IMG/VR virus record: IMGVR_UViG_3300020411_002554
Location: 1-22,497 of that record
Strand: one strand, 5' to 3'
DNA: 22,497 nt
Source of the DNA: a virus
A model generated the notes under the pieces. The model saw only the letters and a list, made by a program, of their open reading frames with translations. It was not told where the DNA came from and made no database searches. The position numbers were made by a program, and so were the translations under genes. How positions within the stretch are numbered: the first letter of the stretch is position 1; each line of letters opens with the position of its first letter. Of this stretch, positions 7,001 to 16,000 are shown one piece after another.

Positions 7001-10000
7001 CCTGAATCTATTTCTGGATTAACTACTATAAGTCAATATAAAATAATTAAAATTGATGATGATAGTTTTAGGTTATCTAATGCTGGCGTAGGTGGAACTG
7101 ATAATACTGATTATAATCGTAAAAAATATGTTAATTTTAATACTAAAGGAACTGGATATCAACTATTTAAGTATCCTGATATAGAAGTTACTACAGAAGT
7201 AATATATTCAGTATCAACTTCAGATAAAATAAAAATAACACCAGTAATAAAAGGTGAAATAATAGATGCATCTTTATACCAAAAGGGAGTTGGATATGGT
7301 GTTACTGATATTATTAATTATGAAAATACTCCAAATATTAATGTTAAAAATGGTTTAACAAGAACTGATAAACTTATAACTCCATCTTTACTTCCTATAA
7401 TATCTAATGGAAAAATAGTTAATGTTAATATTCAAGATGGTGGTGATGAATTTTATTCTCCTCCAGATTTAACTGTTGTTGGTGATGGTATAGGTGCTAA
7501 ATTAAGAGCAGTTATTGATACAGATGAAAATTCAGAAACATATCTAAAAATTATTAATGTAATTATTGTAAATGGTGGATCTAATTATAGCTATGAGAAA
7601 ACAAAAGTAAATATAACTCCAAGAGGAAAGAATGCTGCATTTAATATTTCAATTGATGAATTAAGTTTATGTGGTATTCAAACAAATTCACCATATTCTT
7701 CAAGATATAGTGATAAAAAATTAAGTTTATCTAATGATGGGTTAAAATATTCTATTGTTGGATATTCAACTCAGATTGGGGAAGATGAATTTAGACAGGA
7801 AAGTGGTAAACATTCACCAATAATTGGATGGGCATACGATGGAAATCCAATTTATGGTCCATATGGATATGTGGATCCTTTAGATGTTGATTCTGGTATA
7901 AAAATATTAGAAACTGGATATGTAAAAAATTCTACTATTGAAAATAGATCAGATTTACCTTTTGAAATAGGATTTTTTGTAGATGATTATAGATATTCTC
8001 CATCATCTTCTACTGATTTAGATGAGCATAATGGTAGATTCTGTAAAACTCCAGAATATGAAGATGGTGTGTATGCTTATTTTGTATCTATAAATTCTCT
8101 AACAAAAGAACCAAAATATCCATATTTTATTGGAAAAACATATAAATCTATACCAAGTGCTTTAGATAGTAGATCAACATTAACACAATCATTTGATTTT
8201 AATAATTCAAATTTAGTTAGAAATACTTTTCCATATAAATTAAATGATAATTCAGCTAATAATGATTTTATTGTTGAATCTAATGAAATATTATCACAAA
8301 TAACAAAAATTACTGCAGTATCTCAAGGTAGTATTGATTCTTTAGAAATTGTTAAATCTGGAGAAAATTATAATGTTGGTGATCTTGTAAAATTTGATAA
8401 TAGTAATACAGAGGGTAGTGGAATAAGTGCTTCTGTATCTAAATTAGATGGTAAGGAAATAGATAATATTGATACTTCATATGAATCTTTAAATAATGTA
8501 ACTTTTATTTGGAAAAATTCAAATACAGTTTCTGTTTTTGTTCCAACTACTCATCAATTAGAAATTGGTAATAATGTTGAAATATCAGGGTTAACTACGG
8601 ATATTTCATCTGCAGATGGTTTATCATTAATAGGTAATAAAGTCGTATCTGGTATTCCTACTGAATCTACTATTTTATATAAGCAAGTTGCTTCAAATGG
8701 AACTCCTGGTGTAGTAACTGATATTTACGTATATAAGACAGATCTTATTTCTATTGGAAGTAGTATAGGAATAGGTACTGAAAAATTAGTGGTTTTAAAT
8801 AAATTTGATGATAGAAATATTTTAAGAGTTAAAAGAGGTGTTACTGGAACAGCACACACTTTATCATCAAAAGTAAATTTAATTCCTAAATCATTTAATA
8901 TAAACTTTAGATCAGATTCTTTTGATTCAAAATTAAATGATATTGTTTATTTTAATCCTAGAGAATCTATAGGAGTTGGAACAGCATTAGGCAACCCTGG
9001 TATATCTTCATCAATAACTGTTTCTATTGGTGATACTGGAAGACAAGTATCTATTCCAGCTCAAAGTATGTATTTGCCAAATCATCCATTTACTACTGGC
9101 CAGCAAATTACCTTCAAAAAACCACCTTCAGGTGGATTATCTATAGAGGTTTCTAGAGATGGTTCAGCAGCTGAATCATTTAATATACCATTATCAGGAT
9201 CTAGTCAAACATTATATGCTATTAATAAGTCTAAAGATTATATTGGAATTGTAACTCAAGTAGGTTTAACTACATCTAACGGATTATATTTTAGATCTAA
9301 TGGTGATAATGATTATGAATATTCATTTGAATCTAATTTTAATCAAATAACTGGAAATTTAGAAAGAATAAATTCAAAAGTTACTTTAACTACATCTCAT
9401 ACTTTATCTATGGGAGATATAGTTAGTTTAAATATAAATCCAAATCAATCAGTTGGTATTGGAACTTCTACTTCTGTTAGGGTTAAATATAATTCTGTAA
9501 TTGATAGTGTATTAATAAATCAAATTGGTTTTACTTCTGCAGGAATTAATACATCTACAAATATAATAACTTTAAATTCTCATGGATTAAAAACAGGTGA
9601 TAAGGTTTATTATGATGCTACAGATGATATATCTAGTGGATTGCAAACTGGTAGTTATTTTGTTTATAAAGTCAGTGATAATCAGTTAAAGTTAGCAGAT
9701 ACTTTATATGATTCTCAATTAATTCCACCAAATGTTGTAAATTTGGTATCAATTGGTGGGTCAGAACATAGTCTATCTTTAATTAATCCTCCAATAAGTG
9801 TAGTAAAAAATAATAATTTAGTTTTTGATCTTTCAGATTCTTCATTATCTGGTTTAGATTTTAAAATATATCAAGATCATGATTTTAATAATAATTTTGT
9901 GTCTACTGGAGCAACAAATATTAATGTTGTTTCTACTTCAGGAACAATTGGAGTTACTTCAACTGCCTCATTAACACTAAATTATTCTATTGAAAATCCA

Positions 10001-13000
10001 ATAAATCTTTTTTATAATGTTGAAAAATCAGGTTTTATAAGTACATCCGATATAGATGTTGTTAATGGATCTAAAATATTATATGTTAATAGTAAATATA
10101 ATAAAGATTATTCAATTGTTGGAATTGGAACAACTACATTTGATATAAGATTATCCGAAAAACCAGAAAATTTAGTATATACTCAAAATAATACATCCGA
10201 TTTAGAATATTCAACTAATTCAAAAACTGAAAGAGGATCTATTAATAAACTTAGTTTAGATTTTGGTGGAAGTGGATATAAAGAGTTACCTAAATTTGTA
10301 AGTGTTGCTTCTACTACAGGAGTTAATGCAAAAATAATACCAGGATCTTCTACTGGTAATGTAATTGAAAATACTGAATTAGGAAATATTGGATTTGAGT
10401 ATTCTTCAGATAAAACTTTAAAGCCATTAGCTAGAATATCTCCAGTAATAACTACAAAAAATTCAAATAAGATAGTATCTATAAGTATTGTTAGTGGTGG
10501 AAGAGATTATATAACACCACCTACATTAACTATTGTTGATCTTGATTCAAAAGAAATTGTGAATAGTGGTTCTTTACAAGCAAATGTAAGTAAAGCGACA
10601 CAATCAATTTCTAGTGTTGATATAATTTCTGTTCCAAAAGGTATTGGAGATTGTAAGATCTTTAGTGTAGATAATACAAATGGTGTTCAAATAACAAATA
10701 TTGCAATTGGTGGTACAGTAGTTACAAATAATCTTACTGGTTTAGTAACATTTACTTTGGCAACACCAATTTTAGGATTTACTACTGCACCATTTGCAAT
10801 TGGGGATAGTGTATTTGTCGAAAATGTTGAAAATGAGTATGGAAATACTATAAATTCTCCCAATAATCAATTTAATTTTTATCCAGTAACTGGAGTTGTT
10901 GGAGGAAGTAATCCAAATCCATTTAAATTTGAAATTAATTTAAATAAAATAGTAACAAATCCTGGATTAGCAAAAACTAGTCAAACATATGCTTCTGTAG
11001 TTAATTTTAGTAATTATCCAAAATTTGATATTACAACAGATCTTTCACCGTTTAGTATTGGTGAAGATATTTTGGTTTCTAGAAATAATGAATTATTTAA
11101 AAACGTTGGTCTTACTTTAGATAAAGAATCAAATAATTACGTAAAAGTTTCGGGTAATTATGATTTAAAGGTTGGTGATAAATTAAAAGGTTTATTTACT
11201 GGTTCAATAGCTACTATTAATAGTTTATTTGAAAATAAAGGAGATTATTTAGTAGATTATTCTTCTCCTAAAAGTAAAGGTTGGTCTGATGATGTTGGTA
11301 AATTAAATATAGATTACCAAGTAATTCCAGATAATGATTATTATCAAAATCTATCCTATACAATTCAAAGTCCAATTACCTATCAAACATTAGTAAGCCC
11401 TGTAAATAAATTATTACATACAAGTGGTCTTAAAAACTTTGCTGATGTTGGAATATCATCTGCGGTTGGAGTTGGTTCAACTACAACTGTAGATTCTACA
11501 TCAATTATAAGGGATTTAACAACTGAAAATAGAGTAGATGCTATTGATAACTTTGATTTAGTACGAGATATTGATATTATACAAAATCCTGAAAGATCGA
11601 AATTTATTAATTTCCAAAATAAAAAACTTGCAAATTATTTTGAATGTTCAACTAATAATGCTCTTAAAATAGACGATATTAGTACTTTATTTTCAGATTC
11701 TACAAATAATGCTAGATTAGATGGTAGTTTACCACTTACTAATTCTTTTAATAGATTTTTAATTCAAACTAAAGTTCCCCCTTCTCCAACAACGGGATTA
11801 TTAGAGACTACAAATAGTCTTCAATTAACAGAATTGGTAACATCTGTAGATTTTACTAATAAAAATATTTACACTATTCAAAAAGGTTCTTTAAGTGATG
11901 AAACTAAATTAGTTGATATTCTTGGGTATAAAGATATAGATGATAATTATCTTTTACAATTTAATCCAGTTGATGTATATAATACTGATTTAGATATTAA
12001 AATTTTAGATCAATCATTTATATCTGGAGTAAATCCTGTTGGAATTGCTACAACAAGTCTTGGATTTGTTAGTTTGACAGGAAGAAATATTAATGTATCT
12101 GCTTCTACTACTTCAACTATAATATCCTCAAATATTGATAATATAGAATCTTATTTTGCTACTATTTCAATAAATGATGATACTGCGGTTGAAAATAATA
12201 TAGTAGAACTTTATGTAACACATGATGGTCAAGATTCTTATATTTCAAATTATTCATTAGAAACCAATACTGGAAATTCAATAGGAACATTTACATCTAA
12301 TTATGAAGCTTCAAGTGGAATTTTATCATTAAATTATGAAAATGATAGAACAAATCAAGTATTAGTTAAATCTAGAATAGTTGGTTTTGGTACAACTGCA
12401 TCTGGTACTGGAACATATAGATTTAAATCAGATTCACAAATTGATGGATCTGAAAATTCTGCTAGATTAGAATCCAAATTTGTTGGTATAGCAGCAACAT
12501 CCACAATAGCTGGATTTACAACATCTAAAGATACTTGTATTAAGAGTATAGTTAGAGTTTCTATAGGTAATACCAGTGCATTACATCAAGTTTTGATGGG
12601 TCATGATGGAAGTAATACTTTTATTACCCAATACCCATTTATATCTATTGGATCAGAATCTGGAATCGGTACGTTTACTTCAGAATTTGATGGATCTAAT
12701 ATTAATTTAATATTCCATCCAGATTCTAATTTTATAGGAGTTGGTAATATACAAGTTCAATCATATAATGAAATTATTAATTCAGATCAAGATTTAATTA
12801 ATATTACACCAACTTTAACTTATGGTAAGTCATCAGAATCTTTATCTCTATTACAATTTGATTCTATAAATGGTCAAAGATCAAATAGAGGTTCATTTAA
12901 ATTAAAAAATAAAGGTAATTTAATATTTGCTAATTATTTTGAACCATCTGTTGGTCTTAATACAGTAACTGGTCAATTTACAATTGAAAATAATTTCTTT

Positions 13001-16000
13001 AATAGAAATGAAAGATTAATATACACAGCTGGTTCATCTGTAGATGGTATTACTGCTTCACCAATAGTGATGTCTAATGGAAATCCTTTACCTAGTGAAG
13101 TTTATGTATCTCTTCCTTCAGGAACAACTAATTCAAATGTATTTGGATTATCAACTACTAGAGGAGGAACTTCTCTGACTTATAATAGTATAGGAGCAGG
13201 AAATAGACATTTATTGGAAATGTATGAAAAAAATGAAAAAACTCTAATTACTCTTGATAATGTAATTCAATCACCAATATCATACACACCAATAACATCT
13301 ACATTGTCTAATAATATTAGTGGTCAAGTTTCTATATCAACTTCAATAATATCTTTAGCTGGAATAACATCTATTGTTATTAATGATGTTTTAAAAGTAA
13401 ATGATGAATATTTAATAGTAAATAATGTTGGTTTTGGAACTACTAGTAGTGGTCCTATATCAAATACTGGATCTTTAGCATTAGTAGATGTTACTAGAGC
13501 ATCTATTGGATCAACATCAACTGTTCATTCTGATAGTTCTAGTATTAGATTGTATAAGGGTGGATATAATATAGTTAAGGAAAATATTTACTTCACTAAT
13601 CCTCCTAGAGGAAAGAATTTACTTATAAAAGATGAATCTAATCGTGATTTTGCTAGAGCAAGTTTTAGTGGAAGAGTATTTTTAAGACAAGATTATTCTT
13701 CTAATGCAATTTTTGATGATGTTTCACATGAATTTACAGGTATAGCTCAAACCTTTAGAACATCTATATCTGGTGTTAATACAACTGGTCTTACTACTGG
13801 TAGCAGTTTCTTAACTATTAATGGTATATTCCAATATCCAACTACTGAAAAGAATCCTTTAAACAATTATAATTTTAGTGAATCTGCTGGAATAACAAGT
13901 TTTGTATTTAGTGGAATTTCTTCTGCAGATGGAACACAAATAATAAGTGAATCTGATGTTAATCAAAATCAATTACCAAGATCTGGTCAAATTATATCAA
14001 TTGGATATACAGGTGGATTGGGATATGCACCTTTAGCTGGTGCTGCTGTTACAGCAATTACTAGTGCTGGTGGAACTATTACTTCTGTAGGATTGGGAAG
14101 TATGGATTTTCATGGATCTGGATATCGTTCTGGGTTAAGTACATCGGGAGATGGTATTATTCATATTGATGTTGTAGATGAAGCATATGATCATAGATTT
14201 GTAAGTTCTGGTATTAACTCTATCACCATTAAATCTGGTGGAATTGGAGTAGATGCTACATTTACGCCTACAGATGCTCCTTATACATCATCAACGGGTA
14301 TTGTAACCCTTACAAAGGATAATCATGGTCTCATTACATCAGATTCATATACAGCAACTACAGGAACCGTTTATAATCCCACTACAGGTGTTTTAACTAT
14401 AAAACTTAGTTCATCACCTTCACCAGCATTAGTAAATGGTCAAATAGTAAAATTTGATAACAATTCTCTTACATTTACATGTGCTAAGGATCTTCATGCT
14501 ACAAATCATACATATCCAAGATCAACTGATCCTGTAGGTGGCAAATGGTTACCAATATCTAATGTAACTGGAGGTGACCAATTTGATATTAATGTTCTTG
14601 AAACTATTCCATCATCAAATACAGGTATCCATACATTTGTAACTGCTACTACTAATGGTGTTAAGAGATCTGCCAATAAGGTTTCTATTGCTACTAGTGC
14701 TTTAGTATATACTTGTGCAAGAGATGCTTATAGCACCGATCATGCATATCCAAGAACATCAGATCCAGCTTATAGTACCGATTTAAATATTCTTGAGGCT
14801 ACTGATAATTACTTTAAAGTTGGAGTTGGAACTGGTGGTGGAGCTGGAATTGGAGCAACAATAACTGCAACAGTAGGTATTGGTGGAACTTTGGCATTTA
14901 CTGTTGTTGGTGGTGGATCTGGATATATTAATCCAGTTGTTATGTCACCATCTCCAACATACGAAAATCTTACAATAACTGGTACTTCTAGATTAGGTCT
15001 TGGTGCTACAACAGATACTGGTATAGGATTATTATTGACTATTGACGTTGGTGGTAGTAATACAACTGGTATTGGATCTACTTTATTTGAAGTAACGGAA
15101 TTTAAAATTGCTAGATCTGGATATGGGTTTAGAAAAGGTGATAAGTTTAAACCTGTTGGATTGGTTACTCATAAATCATTATCTTCACCAATTTCAGAAA
15201 TAGAATTTACAGTTAATGAAGTATTTACAGATACTTTCTCTTCTTGGAATGTTGGTGAATTTGATTATATTGATTCTATTGCTTATCTTCAAGATGGTGT
15301 TAGAACAAGATTCCCATTGTATTATAATGATGAATTAGTATCTTTTGAATCTGAAGTAGGTTCTGCATTAGAAATGCAATCTTTACTATTAATATTTGTC
15401 AATAATGTTTTACAGATTCCAGGAGAATCTTATATTTTTGAAGGAGGAACTTCTTTCCAATTCACTGAGGCACCAGATCAAAGTGATAATATCGCAATCT
15501 TCTTCTTTAAAGGAACAAATAATTTAGATGTTACCTTTGTTGAGGTTGATGAAAGTATTAAGTCTGGTGATGAAGTTCAAATATTAAACAATCCTTCTAA
15601 TATTTTACCCACTGGAGATCAAAATATTAGAACAATAGCTGGAATAACAACTGCTGATACTATTGAAACAGAATTATATTATGCAAAAGGTATTGATGAA
15701 GTTAATTTTAAACCTTTAAGATGGTTAAAACAAAAAACTGATAAATTTGTAAATGGTGAATTAATCACTAAAGTTAGACCTTTAATAGAACCATTGGTAT
15801 TCCCTGATGCAAGAATTATTAAAGATGTAGCATCTGGTGACTCCACTATCTATTTGGATAGTATTAATAATTTCTTCTCTTACGATAGTCCTACAACAGT
15901 AGATACTTTAGTTATTGATGATAATATTACTAGACAATCTGCTAATCTTAATGCAGTTGTCTCTGCTGCTGGAACCATTCAATCAATAACAGTTACTGAC

